Below are positions 20,732-30,452 of a stretch of DNA of 64,000 bases, piece after piece. Made by a program: the position numbers and the translations under genes. Under the pieces are notes generated by a model, which saw nothing but the letters and a program-made list of their open reading frames with translations, did no database searches and had not been told where the DNA came from. Origin of the DNA: Sphingomonas sp. J315 (lineage in GTDB: Bacteria; Pseudomonadota; Alphaproteobacteria; Sphingomonadales; Sphingomonadaceae); assembly GCF_024666595.1 (NCBI RefSeq), contig NZ_CP088296.1:2470501-2534500 (forward strand), given 5' to 3'. Each line of letters begins with the position of its first letter. Position 1 is the stretch's first letter.

Positions 20732-21535
20732 ATGATCGACCGCCGCACCCTGCTCGCCGCTGCCGCCGCCGCCCCACTTGCCGCCTGCGCACCACGCGCC
20801 GCCGCGCCGCGTCGGCCGTTGCGCGTCGTCACGCTCAACATCTGGCACGATGCCGGGAACTGGCCGCTGCGGCTCAAGCTGATCGCAGATGTGTTGCGCG
20901 CCGCCGATGCCGATGTGATCGCACTGCAGGAAGTGTTGCAGGATTCGAAGAAGAACCTGCCCAATCAAGCGGAGACGATTGCGGCGGCGCTGGGCGGATA
21001 CAGCGTCAACTTCATGTCCACCGCGCCGCTCGAAGCGGCCAACCGTTATGGCAATGCAATCCTGTCGCGGTTGCCCGTTCGCGCGGTAGATACGATCAAG
21101 CTCGAGCCGCTGGCCGACAGCCGCACCGCGATCCGGGTGCGGGTCGATGCGCATGGGCGCATGGTCGATATCGTCAACACCCATCTCGCCTGGCAGCCCG
21201 ATCAGGGGCCGATGCGCGCGCAGCAGATTCGCGGGCTGCTGGGCTGGCTGCCGAGCGACGATGTTCCGCTGTTGCTGATGGGCGACTTCAACGCCCCGCT
21301 CGACGAGGCCGCGCTTGCCCCGATCGCGATCCGGGGGCTGGAGTCCGCGCTTCCGCCCGGCGCGGTCGATACGACATTGGTGGTGTCACGCGGGCACAAG
21401 CCGCGCGTGATCGACCATATCTTCGCCGACCCGCGCACGTTCGAAGTTATCGACGCCCGCCGCATCGCCGACGCGGTGGACGGCGAGTTTCCGTCGGATC
21501 ACTATGGTGTGGCAGCGACGCTTACGCTTCGCTGA
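20732..21535 (+). CDS. Exported endonuclease/exonuclease/phosphatase-fold protein
   Basis: The N-terminus has a DRRTLL motif, an alanine-rich hydrophobic stretch and LAACAPR, so it looks like a (possibly Tat-exported) lipoprotein. The catalytic fold of the EEP superfamily follows: VVTLNIWHD, ADVIALQEVL, LMGDFNAPLD and PSDHYGVAATL, carrying the expected Asn, Glu, Asp/Asn and Asp-His residues. Substrate may be DNA, a phospholipid or another phosphodiester; it cannot be decided here. ATG at 20732 is preferred over one 30 nt upstream because it places the twin-Arg region at the very N-terminus. Confidence 0.85.
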   Translation: MIDRRTLLAAAAAAPLAACAPRAAAPRRPLRVVTLNIWHDAGNWPLRLKLIADVLRAADADVIALQEVLQDSKKNLPNQAETIAAALGGYSVNFMSTAPLEAANRYGNAILSRLPVRAVDTIKLEPLADSRTAIRVRVDAHGRMVDIVNTHLAWQPDQGPMRAQQIRGLLGWLPSDDVPLLLMGDFNAPLDEAALAPIAIRGLESALPPGAVDTTLVVSRGHKPRVIDHIFADPRTFEVIDARRIADAVDGEFPSDHYGVAATLTLR

Positions 21536-21541
21536 GCAGTT

Positions 21542-22801
21542 TCAGGCAGCGTCAACTTCCGGCGCGTCCAGCCCATAAGCGGTGTGGAGCACGCGGACAG
21601 CGAGTTCGGTTTCGTCCTCGTGGATCAGCACGCTGACCTTGATCTCGCTGGTGGTGATCGCAAGGATGTTGATGCGGCGCTCGCCCAGCGTGTCGAACAT
21701 CGTCGCGGCGACGCCCGCATGGCTGCGCATCCCGACCCCGACGACGCTGATCTTCGCGACCTTGGCGTCGTGGATCAGTTCGTCATAGCCGATCGGCCCC
21801 TTCGCCTTTTGCAGCACGTCGAGCGCGCGGGCGAGTTCGGCGCGCGGCACGGTGAAGGTCACGTCGGTCGACCCGGTCGCGTGCGCGACGTTCTGGACGA
21901 TCATGTCGACGTTGATCCCCGCCTCGGCCAGCGGACCGAAGATATGCGCCACAGCGCCGGGCCGGTCGGGGACGTTGGTCAGCGTCACCTTGGCTTCGTT
22001 CTTGTCCGCGGCGATGCCGGTGATGAGCTGCCGTTCCACGTCGTTGATCTCCTCTTCGCCGACGATCAGCGTGCCGCGATGGCCGGCCTCGTCATGCGTA
22101 TCCTCGAACGAGGAGAGGACGCGGACGCGCACCCCCTCCTTCATCGCCAGCCCGACCGAGCGGGTCTGGAGCACCTTCGCCCCGACGCTCGCCAGTTCCA
22201 GCATCTCTTCATAAGTGACCTTGGTCAGCTTGCGCGCGCGGGGGACGATGCGCGGGTCGGTGGTGTAGACGCCGTCGACATCGGTGTAGATGTCGCACCG
22301 GTCGGCGCGCATCGCCGCCGCGACCGCGACCGCGCTGGTGTCCGAACCGCCGCGCCCCAGCGTGGTCACGCGATTGTCGTCGGCCAGTCCCTGAAAGCCG
22401 GGCACCACCGCTACCGCGCCGTCAGCCAGGCTTGCATTGAGAGCGTCGGTGTCGATCGAGTTGATCCGGGCGCTGGCATGGGCGCTGCTGGTATGGATCG
22501 GCAATTGCCAGCCAAGCCACGACCGCGCGGGCACGCCGATTGCCTGAAGTGCGATCGCCAGCAGCCCACTGGTGATCTGCTCGCCCGCCGAGACGACCGT
22601 GTCATATTCGCGCAGGTCGTAGAGCGGCGAGGCTTCCTTGCAGAATCCCACCAGCCGGTCGGTCTCGCCCGCCATTGCGGAGACCACGACCGCGACCTGA
22701 TTGCCCGCCTCCCATTCGCGCTTCACCCGCGCGGCGACGTTGCGAATCCGCTCGATGCCCGCCATCGACGTGCCGCCGAACTTCATCACGATACGCGCCA
22801 T
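21542..22801 (-). CDS. lysC: Aspartate kinase
   Basis: Phosphorylates aspartate, the entry step to lysine, threonine, methionine and diaminopimelate. The kinase motif KFGGTS is at residues 7-12 and LGRGGSDTSAVAVAAAM is in the middle. Two C-terminal ACT domains (around ITGIAADKNEAKVTLTNVPD and VGVGMRSHAGVAATMFD) indicate feedback control by lysine and/or threonine. I use the ATG at 22801, which gives the canonical MARIVMKFGG; the frame extends 24 codons further up. Divergent from ubiG. DapB lies 21 kb away in this window. Confidence 0.96.
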   Translation of the reverse strand: MARIVMKFGGTSMAGIERIRNVAARVKREWEAGNQVAVVVSAMAGETDRLVGFCKEASPLYDLREYDTVVSAGEQITSGLLAIALQAIGVPARSWLGWQLPIHTSSAHASARINSIDTDALNASLADGAVAVVPGFQGLADDNRVTTLGRGGSDTSAVAVAAAMRADRCDIYTDVDGVYTTDPRIVPRARKLTKVTYEEMLELASVGAKVLQTRSVGLAMKEGVRVRVLSSFEDTHDEAGHRGTLIVGEEEINDVERQLITGIAADKNEAKVTLTNVPDRPGAVAHIFGPLAEAGINVDMIVQNVAHATGSTDVTFTVPRAELARALDVLQKAKGPIGYDELIHDAKVAKISVVGVGMRSHAGVAATMFDTLGERRINILAITTSEIKVSVLIHEDETELAVRVLHTAYGLDAPEVDAA

Positions 22802-22851
22802 CTGCTCCATGTCCTCTTGGGAAGCCGTGGGCGCGCTGATAGGAGGGGGAA

Positions 22852-23586
22852 ATGGCGATGACAAGCAAAGCAACGATTGACCCCCGTGAAGCTGAACATT
22901 TCGGTCGTCTCGCGGCCGATTGGTGGAATCCGAAGGGTGAGTCCGCGATGCTCCACCGGCTGAACCCGGTGCGGCTGCGCTATGTGCGTGAGGCGATCGA
23001 CGCGCATTGGGATGTCGATCCGCGCGATTTCGCGCCGCTGAAGGGCCGCACGGCGCTCGATGTCGGGTGCGGCGCGGGGTTGCTGTGCGAACCGCTGGCG
23101 CGTTTGGGCGCGCAGGTCACCGGGGTGGATGCGGCACCGGAGAATATCGGTGCGGCGCGGGCGCATGCCGCCGCATCGGGCCTTATCATCGACTATCGCG
23201 CGGGCGAGTTCGAGGATCAGGTCGCGGGGCGCCAGTTCGACCTCGTTACCTCGATGGAGGTGATCGAGCATGTCGCCGATCCCGCCGCCTTTGTCGCGGG
23301 CCTTGTCGCCGCGCTCGCGCCGGGCGGGCTGATGATCCTGTCCACCCCCAACCGCACCCCGCTGTCGCGGCTGGCGATGATCACGGTGGGCGAGGGGCTC
23401 GGCATGATCCCGCGCGGGACGCATGACCACGCCAAGTTTCTGACGCCCGAGGAACTGACCGCATTGCTGGAAACTGCGGGGATGGTGGTGAGCGACCTGC
23501 GCGGGCTGAGCTTCTCCCCGGGCGCGGGGTTTCATTTGAGCGAGGACACCAGCCTCAACTATCTGCTGACCGCGCGGCGCGCCTAG
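22852..23586 (+). CDS. ubiG: Ubiquinone biosynthesis O-methyltransferase UbiG
   Basis: Methylates two hydroxyl groups during ubiquinone synthesis using SAM. It has the typical N-terminus (AEHFGRLAADWWNPKGE), the SAM motif ALDVGCGAGLLCEPLARLGA, the acidic loop GVDAAPENIGAA, and SMEVIEHVADP. At 244 residues it is full length. GGAGGGGG sits directly before the ATG. Its stop overlaps the 3' end of the CsaA-like gene on the other strand by 4 nt. Confidence 0.95.
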   Translation: MAMTSKATIDPREAEHFGRLAADWWNPKGESAMLHRLNPVRLRYVREAIDAHWDVDPRDFAPLKGRTALDVGCGAGLLCEPLARLGAQVTGVDAAPENIGAARAHAAASGLIIDYRAGEFEDQVAGRQFDLVTSMEVIEHVADPAAFVAGLVAALAPGGLMILSTPNRTPLSRLAMITVGEGLGMIPRGTHDHAKFLTPEELTALLETAGMVVSDLRGLSFSPGAGFHLSEDTSLNYLLTARRA

Positions 23587-23954
23587 AACAGCCGCCCGCC
23601 ATTGGGCACTGGCACGCTCGGGTGGAACAGCACCACTTGTCCCTCGGCATCGGGGAAGCCGAGCGTCAGCACCTCCGACATCATCGGGCCGATCTGGCGT
23701 GGGGGGAAATTGACGACCGCCGCTACCTGCCGCCCGGGCAGGTCGTCGAGGCGGTAATGTTCGGTGATCTGCGCCGACGACCGCTTCACCCCGATCGCCG
23801 GGCCGAAGTCGATGGTCAGCTTGAACGCCGGCTTGCGTGCCTCGGGAAACGGCTCGGCGGCGATGATCGTGCCGACGCGGATATCGACCGCGAGGAACTG
23901 GTCGAAGCTGATTTTCGGCGCGGCGGGCGCGTCGGCGGCGTGGGTCATGTGCAT
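23583..23954 (-). CDS. CsaA-like tRNA-binding protein
   Basis: A single-domain OB-fold protein of about 123 residues with the EMAP-II-like tRNA-binding signature: [51 protein letters not shown] and the C-terminal PNGGRLF. CsaA proteins bind tRNA and were proposed as export chaperones; the cellular role is unsettled. The ATG at 23954 has GGGAGA upstream. It is divergent from ung with a 59-nt gap. Confidence 0.92.
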   Translation of the reverse strand: MHMTHAADAPAAPKISFDQFLAVDIRVGTIIAAEPFPEARKPAFKLTIDFGPAIGVKRSSAQITEHYRLDDLPGRQVAAVVNFPPRQIGPMMSEVLTLGFPDAEGQVVLFHPSVPVPNGGRLF

Positions 23955-24013
23955 TGGAATCTCCCGTCGCGGGTCGATTGACACAGGCGGCCGGATTCGC
24001 CCAGTCCCTGCCC

Positions 24014-24691
24014 ATGACCGTGAAGCTGCACCCCGACTGGCTCGCCCCGCTGCAACCCGAGTTCGACAGCCCGTACATGGCCGATCTGCGCGCGTTCCTG
24101 CTGGCGGAGAAGGCGGCGGGGAAGCGGATCTTTCCCAAGGGCAGCGACTGGTTCCGCGCGCTCGACCTGACCCCGCCACAGGACGTGCGCGTCGTCATTC
24201 TCGGCCAGGATCCCTATCACGGCGAGGGGCAGGCGCATGGCCTGTGCTTCTCGGTTCAGCCGGGGGTGAAGGTGCCGCCGAGCCTTGTGAACATCTACAA
24301 GGAGCTAAAGAGCGACCTTGGTATCGACCCGCCGCGCCACGGATTCCTTGAGCATTGGGCAAAGCAGGGGGTGCTGCTGCTCAACAATTGCCTGACGGTC
24401 GAGATGGGGCTGGCGGCGTCGCACAAGGGGCGCGGGTGGGAGCGGTTCACCGACGCGGTGGTGGCGCAGGTCAATGCGCTGCCCGATCCGGTGGTGTTCA
24501 TGCTGTGGGGCAGCCATGCACAGAAGAAAGCGGCGTCGGTCGATTCGCGCCATCTGGTGCTGAAATCGGTCCATCCCTCGCCGCTGTCGGCACATGGCGG
24601 GTTCTTCGGGTGCCGCCATTTTTCGAAGGCGAATGCGTTTCTGGAGGCGAACGGGCGCGGGACGATCGACTGGGCGCTGCCGCCCATCTAG
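24014..24691 (+). CDS. ung: Uracil-DNA glycosylase (family 1)
   Basis: Removes uracil from DNA. The water-activating motif [18 protein letters not shown] and the leucine-loop motif [13 protein letters not shown] are intact, and [10 protein letters not shown] matches the uracil-recognition Asn. The ATG at 24014 gives a normal-length protein of 225 residues; an in-frame ATG 60 nt upstream would overlap the divergent gene's start. A strong hairpin follows immediately. Confidence 0.97.
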   Translation: MTVKLHPDWLAPLQPEFDSPYMADLRAFLLAEKAAGKRIFPKGSDWFRALDLTPPQDVRVVILGQDPYHGEGQAHGLCFSVQPGVKVPPSLVNIYKELKSDLGIDPPRHGFLEHWAKQGVLLLNNCLTVEMGLAASHKGRGWERFTDAVVAQVNALPDPVVFMLWGSHAQKKAASVDSRHLVLKSVHPSPLSAHGGFFGCRHFSKANAFLEANGRGTIDWALPPI

Positions 24692-24722
24692 CCGTCACCC
24701 CGGCGAAAGCCGGGGTGACGGC
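24691..24722. terminator. Perfect 14-bp hairpin between ung and the TonB receptor gene
   Basis: GCCGTCACCCCGGC and GCCGGGGTGACGGC flank a GAAA tetraloop, so the stem is perfect. It separates two convergent genes and probably terminates both. Its sequence is one half-unit of the CCGTCACCCC-GAAA palindrome family found in pairs at 55.6 and 63.6 kb. Confidence 0.75.
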
Positions 24723-24729
24723 TTTGCCG

Positions 24730-26913
24730 TTAAAAGCTCAACCGCGCCGACACGCGGATGTCGCGACCCGGCAGCGGGGCGAAATCCTTGGTGAAGCTGG
24801 CGTGGCGGCGCGCATCGACGTCGAAGATGTTGTTCGCCGACAGGATGATCGCGGTCTCGCGCTTTTCGCCCAGCGGGTGCCAGGTGACCGACGCATTGAC
24901 CAGGGTGAAGGCCGGAGTCTCCGTCTCGAACGCCGCGACGCGGGTCTGGCGGACCGCATGCTCGACCTCGACCCGGCCGCCGAACGCGCCCTGGCTGGCG
25001 TCGATCCCGGCGAGCACGCGGAAGGGGGGGATGCGTGGCACGGCGCTGCCATCCTCCAGCCGGGCGTTCACATAATCCGCGACCAGATTGCCGCCGAGCG
25101 AGAAGCCGCCCTCGCCGCCGTCGATGAAGGTGGTCGACACCTCGCCCTCAATGCCGAGATAGCGGGCGCCCGCCTGACGATATTCAAACACCGGCAGTTC
25201 GTCGATCTCGTCGCCGGTCGCGACTTCATAGATGTAATCGTCGAACCAGTTGGCGTAGCCGGCGATCTGGAAACGCAGCGGCCCGGTGGCACCGCGCGCA
25301 TAGAGTTCGCCGCCCCAGCTCTTTTCGGTGCGGAAATTGGGGTTGCCGACCTCATAGGCCTGGGTGGCGATATGCGGGCCGTTGGAGAACAGCTCTTCCG
25401 CCGAAGGCGCGCGGACCGCGCGTGAGGCGTTAACACCGATCTTGACCGACGACGTGACCGCATAGGACAGGCCGATCGCGCCGGAAAAGGCATCGAAACG
25501 GCGGTCGAACGCGCCCGTCGGGCCATCCTCGTCCAGATCCAGCTTTACATCGTTCGAGCGGACTCGGGTGTGTTCGTAGCGCAGGGCGCCTTCAACGCCG
25601 ATGGCACCCAGATCGACTTCCTGCAGCGTGAAGAAGCCATATTGGTCGGTGACATTCTGGGGCACGAACGCCTCGGCCCCGACCGCCGCGAAGTCGCGCG
25701 TGAAGCCCTGGAACCCGGTCACGCCGCGCCAGCCATTGCGGTTGGCCTGAACCAGTTCCAGGCGGCCCTCGAACCCTTCCGCGCTGAACACGGTGCCGAC
25801 CTCGTCGCCCTCGAACTCGGTATGCTCGTAATCCGAATAGCCGGCGCGGACGCGCAGTGCGTCGATGAAGCCGCCGATCTTGACCTCGCCACGCACATCG
25901 GCGCGGAACTGCTTCAGGCCGATCGTGACCGGCTCCTCGCCATGGGCATGTTCGTCATGGTCGTGATCCTCGTCATCATGATCCTCGTCCTCATGATGAT
26001 GTTCGGCACCGGGCCGCGCGGGAATGCCATAGCGCGTGTCGTAGTAGCCGGCCGAAAAGCCCAGGCTACCGCCTTCGTTGATCAGCGCAATGCCGCCGCC
26101 CAGCGTATAGGTGCGCGTGCCGCTGTTCGGCAGGCGGCCGCGCTGGTTCGCCAGTTCCAGTGCTTCGGCGGCTTCTTCGGCATGGCCTTCTTCGGCTTCA
26201 TGCTCGGCGATGTGCAACTGCTCCTCGCGCAGCGTGTCGCTCAGCACATAGCCGCCAACGCGCAGATCGTCGCTCTTGCGATAGCTGCCGTCGATATGCG
26301 CGACGATCTGGGGGGTGATCGCAAAGTCGACCGCCACGCCACCGCCACGCTCATCCGCCGCCGAGCCATAGGCACCGATCGCGTCGATATGGAAGCCATT
26401 CTCCGGCACCGCGCGCGGGATGCGGCGGTCGAGCACGTTGACCGCGCCGCCGATCGCCTGGCTGCCGAACAGCAGCACCGCAGGACCGCGCAGCACCTCG
26501 ATCCGCTCGGCGGTCAGCGGTTCGATCGACACCGCATGGTCGGTCGAGGTGTTGGAGACATCGAGCGTGCCGAGCCCGTCGGTCAGCACGCGGACGCGCT
26601 CACCCTGGAACCCGCGCAGCACCGGGCGCGAAGCACCGGGGCTGAACGAGGTTGCCGACACGCCCGGCACTTGCGTCAGCGATTCGCCGATCTGTCCGCG
26701 AATGTCGCGTACCAGTTCATCGCCGGTGATGACCGACGTGCCCGCCAGCAGATCGAGTCGCTCAAGGCCTGGCGCGCTGATCACCACCTCATCGACCGTC
26801 TCGCCATGCACCGGGTTGCGGCTCGACCGGTCGCGTTCGGCGTGGTCGCTGGTCTGGGCAAAGGCGGGGGCGGCAAGCACGCTCGTCGCGAGCAGGAGGG
26901 CAGTGAACTTCAT
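24730..26913 (-). CDS. TonB-dependent outer-membrane receptor, ZnuD-like (zinc uptake candidate)
   Basis: A signal peptide (MKFTALLLATSVLAAPAFAQ) starts a 727-residue receptor. The plug domain follows (GTSVITGDELVRDIRGQIGE, VPGVSATSFSPGASRPVLRG), then a beta-barrel ending in a C-terminal aromatic (SARLSF). Two extracellular-loop segments are very rich in His, Asp and Glu, near residues 220-235 and 310-335. Such loops mark ZnuD-type zinc receptors, so zinc is the best guess for substrate. The ATG at 26913 was chosen because it gives a clean signal peptide. No tonB or zinc ABC transporter is adjacent. Confidence 0.85.
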   Translation of the reverse strand: MKFTALLLATSVLAAPAFAQTSDHAERDRSSRNPVHGETVDEVVISAPGLERLDLLAGTSVITGDELVRDIRGQIGESLTQVPGVSATSFSPGASRPVLRGFQGERVRVLTDGLGTLDVSNTSTDHAVSIEPLTAERIEVLRGPAVLLFGSQAIGGAVNVLDRRIPRAVPENGFHIDAIGAYGSAADERGGGVAVDFAITPQIVAHIDGSYRKSDDLRVGGYVLSDTLREEQLHIAEHEAEEGHAEEAAEALELANQRGRLPNSGTRTYTLGGGIALINEGGSLGFSAGYYDTRYGIPARPGAEHHHEDEDHDDEDHDHDEHAHGEEPVTIGLKQFRADVRGEVKIGGFIDALRVRAGYSDYEHTEFEGDEVGTVFSAEGFEGRLELVQANRNGWRGVTGFQGFTRDFAAVGAEAFVPQNVTDQYGFFTLQEVDLGAIGVEGALRYEHTRVRSNDVKLDLDEDGPTGAFDRRFDAFSGAIGLSYAVTSSVKIGVNASRAVRAPSAEELFSNGPHIATQAYEVGNPNFRTEKSWGGELYARGATGPLRFQIAGYANWFDDYIYEVATGDEIDELPVFEYRQAGARYLGIEGEVSTTFIDGGEGGFSLGGNLVADYVNARLEDGSAVPRIPPFRVLAGIDASQGAFGGRVEVEHAVRQTRVAAFETETPAFTLVNASVTWHPLGEKRETAIILSANNIFDVDARRHASFTKDFAPLPGRDIRVSARLSF

Positions 26914-26957
26914 GGCTACGCAAATTCCCTGAACTGAATTTGCGCGCATCCTTAGGT

Positions 26958-26970
26958 GCAATGATACAAC
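26958..26970. promoter_or_regulatory. Possible Zur-type operator upstream of the TonB receptor
   Basis: On the minus strand the site reads GTTGTATCATTGC, an imperfect 13-base palindrome resembling the half-sites of the enterobacterial Zur box (GTTATA-N-TATAAC; 8 of 12 defined positions match). It lies 45-57 nt before the receptor start, where a promoter would be. The match is weak and only suggestive. Confidence 0.25.
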
Positions 26971-27020
26971 GTCACAAGTAGGAAATTGCTGCGCTGCGAT
27001 GAGGTGCCGTTTCCGCGCGG

Positions 27021-27620
27021 TCAGCCTTGTGGGGCAGCCACGCGATCCTCGACAACGGTTTCATAACGGCGACCGGTCCAGAGGGAAGCGGTGAAGCGCC
27101 GCGCTCCGTCGGGATCGACCTCCCAGCGCCAGATCAGCGTCCCATCGCGCGAGGCACCGCCGCCGCTGCGCTCATCCGGCGCGGAGGACGGGGGCCTGGG
27201 CGTACCGCCACATGCTGCGCGCCGGATCTTGGGCTGTTCGGGCAATGCGCGCGGCTTGGCCAGCGCATCGCCCGCGTCATAGCTCCACTTCCATCTGCCA
27301 TCGCCCTGACGGTGCCAGACGGTGGTGAAATAACCCGATCCACTGGGTCGCACCCACGGCCCCGTATTGACCGCAGTGGTGCCGTCGCACGCGACATAGC
27401 TCTCGGCGGGCCACCATTGCACCGCGATCGCGGGTTCCTTGCGATCCTTCAGGAATGCCTGCGCGTTTGACGGCTGCGGCAGGAACATCACGGCGTCGTC
27501 GGTGGCATAGGCGCGAAATGCGGCCCATTGCCCTTCAGTCTGCGCCATGTGGTTGAACGCGCGCTCGGCATCGACCGCGCTCTGGCCCTGCATCGCGAGG
27601 ATCAGGGCCAGCGCGATCAC
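27021..27620 (-). CDS. Exported SnoaL/DUF4440-like protein
   Basis: The GTG at 27620 overlaps the folD stop (GTGA) and gives a short export signal ([15 protein letters not shown]). The NTF2-like segment that follows ([20 protein letters not shown], then [13 protein letters not shown] and [17 protein letters not shown]) matches DUF4440/SnoaL-like folds. The C-terminal third is Pro/Arg-rich with an extra beta segment. About 199 residues. Function unknown. Coupling to folD is probably incidental. Confidence 0.75.
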   Translation of the reverse strand: MIALALILAMQGQSAVDAERAFNHMAQTEGQWAAFRAYATDDAVMFLPQPSNAQAFLKDRKEPAIAVQWWPAESYVACDGTTAVNTGPWVRPSGSGYFTTVWHRQGDGRWKWSYDAGDALAKPRALPEQPKIRRAACGGTPRPPSSAPDERSGGGASRDGTLIWRWEVDPDGARRFTASLWTGRRYETVVEDRVAAPQG

Positions 27621-28492
27621 AGCGCGCTCGAGTCGAAGTCGATATCCTCGTTGCGATACGCCGCGACGAGGGTGTTGCGTAGCAGGCAGGCGATGGTCAT
27701 CGGCCCAACGCCGCCCGGAACCGGGGTGATTGCGCCCGCGACCGATGCTGCGCTGTCGAACTCGACATCGCCGACCAGCGCGCCCTCGACCCGGTTGATC
27801 CCGACATCGATCACCGTCGCGCCCGGCTTGAGCCACTCGCCCTTGACGAAGCCCGCCCGGCCCACCGCCGCGACGACAATATCGGCGCGGCTGACATGAT
27901 GGGCGAGGTCGCGGGTGCGCGAATGGGCGAGGGTGACGGTACAATTGGCTGCGGTCAGCAGTGCTGCCATCGGCTTGCCGACCAGAATGGAGCGGCCAAT
28001 GACGATCGCATCGAGCCCCGTCAGGTCGCCGATCTGATCCTGCAACAGCATCAGGCAACCGAACGGGGTGCACGGCACCAGCCCGTCGATGCCCAGCGCC
28101 AACCGCCCGGCGCTGATCGGGGTCAGCCCATCGACATCCTTGTTCGGGTCGATCGCGGCGACCACCGCCTGTTCGTCGAGATGGCGGGGCAAAGGCAGCT
28201 GGACGAGGATGCCGTCCACCGCCGCATCGGCATTCAACTGGCGCACCAGCGCGACCAGCGTATCCTGATCGGTGTCCGCGGGCAGGCGGTGCTCGAAGCT
28301 TGCCATATTGGCGGCGACCGTCGCCTTACCCTTGCTGCGGACATAGACGGCGGACGCGGGATCGTCGCCGACAAGCACCACGGCGAGTCCCGCCTTGCGA
28401 CCCGCGCGGCCCGCGAACTCGACAGCAGCCTCGCCCACCCGGGCGCGCAGGTTTGCGGCAAATGCCTTTCCGTCGATGATCTCAGCGCTCAT
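27617..28492 (-). CDS. folD: Methylenetetrahydrofolate dehydrogenase / cyclohydrolase FolD
   Basis: Interconverts 5,10-methylene-, methenyl- and 10-formyl-tetrahydrofolate, feeding purine synthesis and formyl-Met-tRNA. Motifs: [14 protein letters not shown] with the catalytic lysine, [13 protein letters not shown], and the NADP site [16 protein letters not shown] followed by the C-terminal [17 protein letters not shown]. The ATG at 28492 gives [16 protein letters not shown]. The start overlaps the DUF167 stop. It links functionally with thyA-folA at 60-61 kb. Confidence 0.97.
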   Translation of the reverse strand: MSAEIIDGKAFAANLRARVGEAAVEFAGRAGRKAGLAVVLVGDDPASAVYVRSKGKATVAANMASFEHRLPADTDQDTLVALVRQLNADAAVDGILVQLPLPRHLDEQAVVAAIDPNKDVDGLTPISAGRLALGIDGLVPCTPFGCLMLLQDQIGDLTGLDAIVIGRSILVGKPMAALLTAANCTVTLAHSRTRDLAHHVSRADIVVAAVGRAGFVKGEWLKPGATVIDVGINRVEGALVGDVEFDSAASVAGAITPVPGGVGPMTIACLLRNTLVAAYRNEDIDFDSSAL

Positions 28493-28793
28493 GTCTCGCC
28501 CCATAAAGCGAAGCGGCGATTCCCGCCAGCGTCTTGGGATCGCCCGCAATCGACAGGCGCTTCACCCGCGCGGTTTCGCCCGCGATGAGGGTCACGTCGC
28601 GCTTCGCCACGCCGAACGCCTTGGCGACCAGCTCGATCAGCGCCGCATTGGCCGCGCCCTCGACCGGCGGCGCGGCGATCCGCGCGGCCAAATGCTCCGG
28701 CGTGCCGGGGAGCAGCACGCTCTTCGACGCGCGCGGCGTGGCGCGCACCGCGATGACCAGGCCCGGCGGGGCTTCCCGCCAGGGCTGGCTCAC
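28482..28793 (-). CDS. yggU: DUF167 (YggU) family protein
   Basis: A 103-residue protein starting at GTG 28793, which overlaps the yggT stop as GTGA. The family signature is clear: [34 protein letters not shown] and [18 protein letters not shown]. Structure is known for homologues but function is not. The yggT-yggU order matches E. coli and many other bacteria, supporting the call and the start codon. Confidence 0.92.
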   Translation of the reverse strand: MSQPWREAPPGLVIAVRATPRASKSVLLPGTPEHLAARIAAPPVEGAANAALIELVAKAFGVAKRDVTLIAGETARVKRLSIAGDPKTLAGIAASLYGARHER

Positions 28794-29104
28794 GCCGCCG
28801 GGCTGGCCAGCGCCATGGCGAGGTTGGGGATCACCGCATAGTTTACGATTGCGATCAGGATCAGCACCACGAACGGCGCGAAATCCATCGGCCCGGTGTC
28901 GGGCAGGATGCGGCGGATCGGGCGATAGATCGGCTCGGTCAGCGTGTTCAGCCCGCGCCACAGCGAGCTGACGAAATCGTTATAGGTGTTGATCACGTTG
29001 AACGAGATCAGGATCGACAACACCGCCTGGATGACGATGATCCACCACAGCACGTTGAGCAGGATCTGTACGATCCCGAAAAGCATGTTCAGAAACGGGT
29101 CCAA
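28790..29104 (-). CDS. yggT: YggT family membrane protein
   Basis: The 104-residue protein has two hydrophobic segments (about 5-30 and 75-98) separated by the conserved amphipathic part SLWRGLNTLTEPIYRPIRRI and DFAPFVVLILI. YggT proteins are linked to osmotic stress, envelope and cell-division functions in different bacteria, without a fixed biochemical role. Positioned between argB and yggU on the same strand. Confidence 0.93.
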   Translation of the reverse strand: MDPFLNMLFGIVQILLNVLWWIIVIQAVLSILISFNVINTYNDFVSSLWRGLNTLTEPIYRPIRRILPDTGPMDFAPFVVLILIAIVNYAVIPNLAMALASPAA

Positions 29105-29179
29105 TCGGGCCTCCGGAGTTTTGGCGCTTCTACAGGAAAGCGGCGCGCATCGGCAACTGTGTTGCGAATATAATACGCC

Positions 29180-30079
29180 TTAGCGGTGAACCAAGGTGCC
29201 CGCGCCCTGCGTCGTGAAAATCTCAAGCAGCATCGCATGCGGGATGCGCCCGTCGAGGATGACCGCGGCGTCCACCCCGGCATCGACCGCGGCGACGCAG
29301 GTCTCGACCTTGGGGATCATCCCCCCGCTGATCGTCCCATCGGCCTTCAGCGCCATGATCCGGCCGGGGTCGAGGTCGGTCAGCAGCTGCTTGTCCTTGT
29401 CGAGCACGCCCGGAACATCGGTCAGCAGAAAGAAGCGCGCCGCGCCCAGCGCCCCGGCGATCGCCCCCGCCATCGTGTCGGCGTTGATGTTATAGGTGTG
29501 GCCATCGGCGCCCAGCGCGATCGGCGCGATCACCGGGATGAAGCCCTGATCGCTCAGCGTGGTCAGCACCGAGGCGTCGACCGCCACCGGCTCGCCGACG
29601 AATCCCAGATCGACATGGCGCTCGATCCCCTGCAGCGGATCGGCGGCGTCGCGCTGCACCTTGCGCGCCGTGACGAGGCCGGAATCCTTGCCCGAAATGC
29701 CCAGCGCCTTGCCGCCGGCGGCGCTGATCCAGCTGACGATTTCCTTGTTGATCGATCCCGCCAGCACCATTTCGGCGATGCGCGCGGTTTCGGCATCGGT
29801 GACGCGCAAGCCCCCGACAAACCGCGATTCGACGCCGAGCCGCTTGAGCATCGACCCGATCTGCGGCCCGCCGCCATGCACGACCACCGGATTGATGCCG
29901 ACCGCTTTCAGCAGCACGACATCCTCGGCAAAGTCGCGCGCCAGCTCGGGATCGCCCATGGCGTGGCCGCCATATTTCACAACGAACGTCTTGCCCTTGT
30001 ACCGCTGCATATAGGGCAGCGCGTCGGTCAGCGTCTCGGCCTTGGCCAGCATCGCGGGGTCGGGTGCATGATCGGTCAT
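29180..30079 (-). CDS. argB: Acetylglutamate kinase
   Basis: Second step of arginine synthesis. The full 299-residue protein carries [30 protein letters not shown], the [13 protein letters not shown] substrate loop and [17 protein letters not shown]. An N-terminal helix of about 25 residues precedes the first strand, as found in hexameric, arginine-inhibited forms, so feedback inhibition is plausible. First gene of a minus-strand group with yggT-yggU-folD downstream. Confidence 0.97.
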   Translation of the reverse strand: MTDHAPDPAMLAKAETLTDALPYMQRYKGKTFVVKYGGHAMGDPELARDFAEDVVLLKAVGINPVVVHGGGPQIGSMLKRLGVESRFVGGLRVTDAETARIAEMVLAGSINKEIVSWISAAGGKALGISGKDSGLVTARKVQRDAADPLQGIERHVDLGFVGEPVAVDASVLTTLSDQGFIPVIAPIALGADGHTYNINADTMAGAIAGALGAARFFLLTDVPGVLDKDKQLLTDLDPGRIMALKADGTISGGMIPKVETCVAAVDAGVDAAVILDGRIPHAMLLEIFTTQGAGTLVHR

Positions 30080-30161
30080 GCCGCGCCCTTAGCGGGAGTT
30101 GCGCCGCTGGAAAAGCGATGCGTCGCTTGACTCAATTCGATAATTAGCTAAACGACGAATC

Positions 30162-30452
30162 ATGAGCCAGGTCTTCAAGGCATTGTCCGACCCCACCCGC
30201 CGCCGCGTGCTGCATTTGCTGCGCAAGGGGCCGATGAGCGCGGGCGACCTCAGCGATCAGTTCGACGTGTCTAAGCCGACCATGTCGGCGCACTTCGCGG
30301 TGCTTAAGGATGCCGACCTCGTCCACGCCGAAAAGGCGGGGAAGTCGGTGATCTATCACCTCAAGCTCTCGGTGCTCGAAGAGGCGCTGCTGGGCTTTGT
30401 CGATTCATTCGGGGGCAGCGGGTCGCCCGCGCCCGGCAAGGAGCGTGCATGA
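30162..30452 (+). CDS. ArsR-family transcriptional regulator (SdpR-like)
   Basis: A 96-residue winged-helix repressor: FKALSDPTRRRVLHLLRKG, MSAGDLSDQFDVSKPTMSAH and the wing LVHAEKAGKSVIYHLKLS. No metal-binding cysteines are seen, so it fits the SdpR/autorepressor class rather than a metal sensor. Its stop overlaps the start of a small membrane-protein gene, mirroring sdpR-sdpI pairs. The AT-rich stretch upstream (GATAATTAGCTAAACG) is a plausible operator. Confidence 0.88.
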   Translation: MSQVFKALSDPTRRRVLHLLRKGPMSAGDLSDQFDVSKPTMSAHFAVLKDADLVHAEKAGKSVIYHLKLSVLEEALLGFVDSFGGSGSPAPGKERA

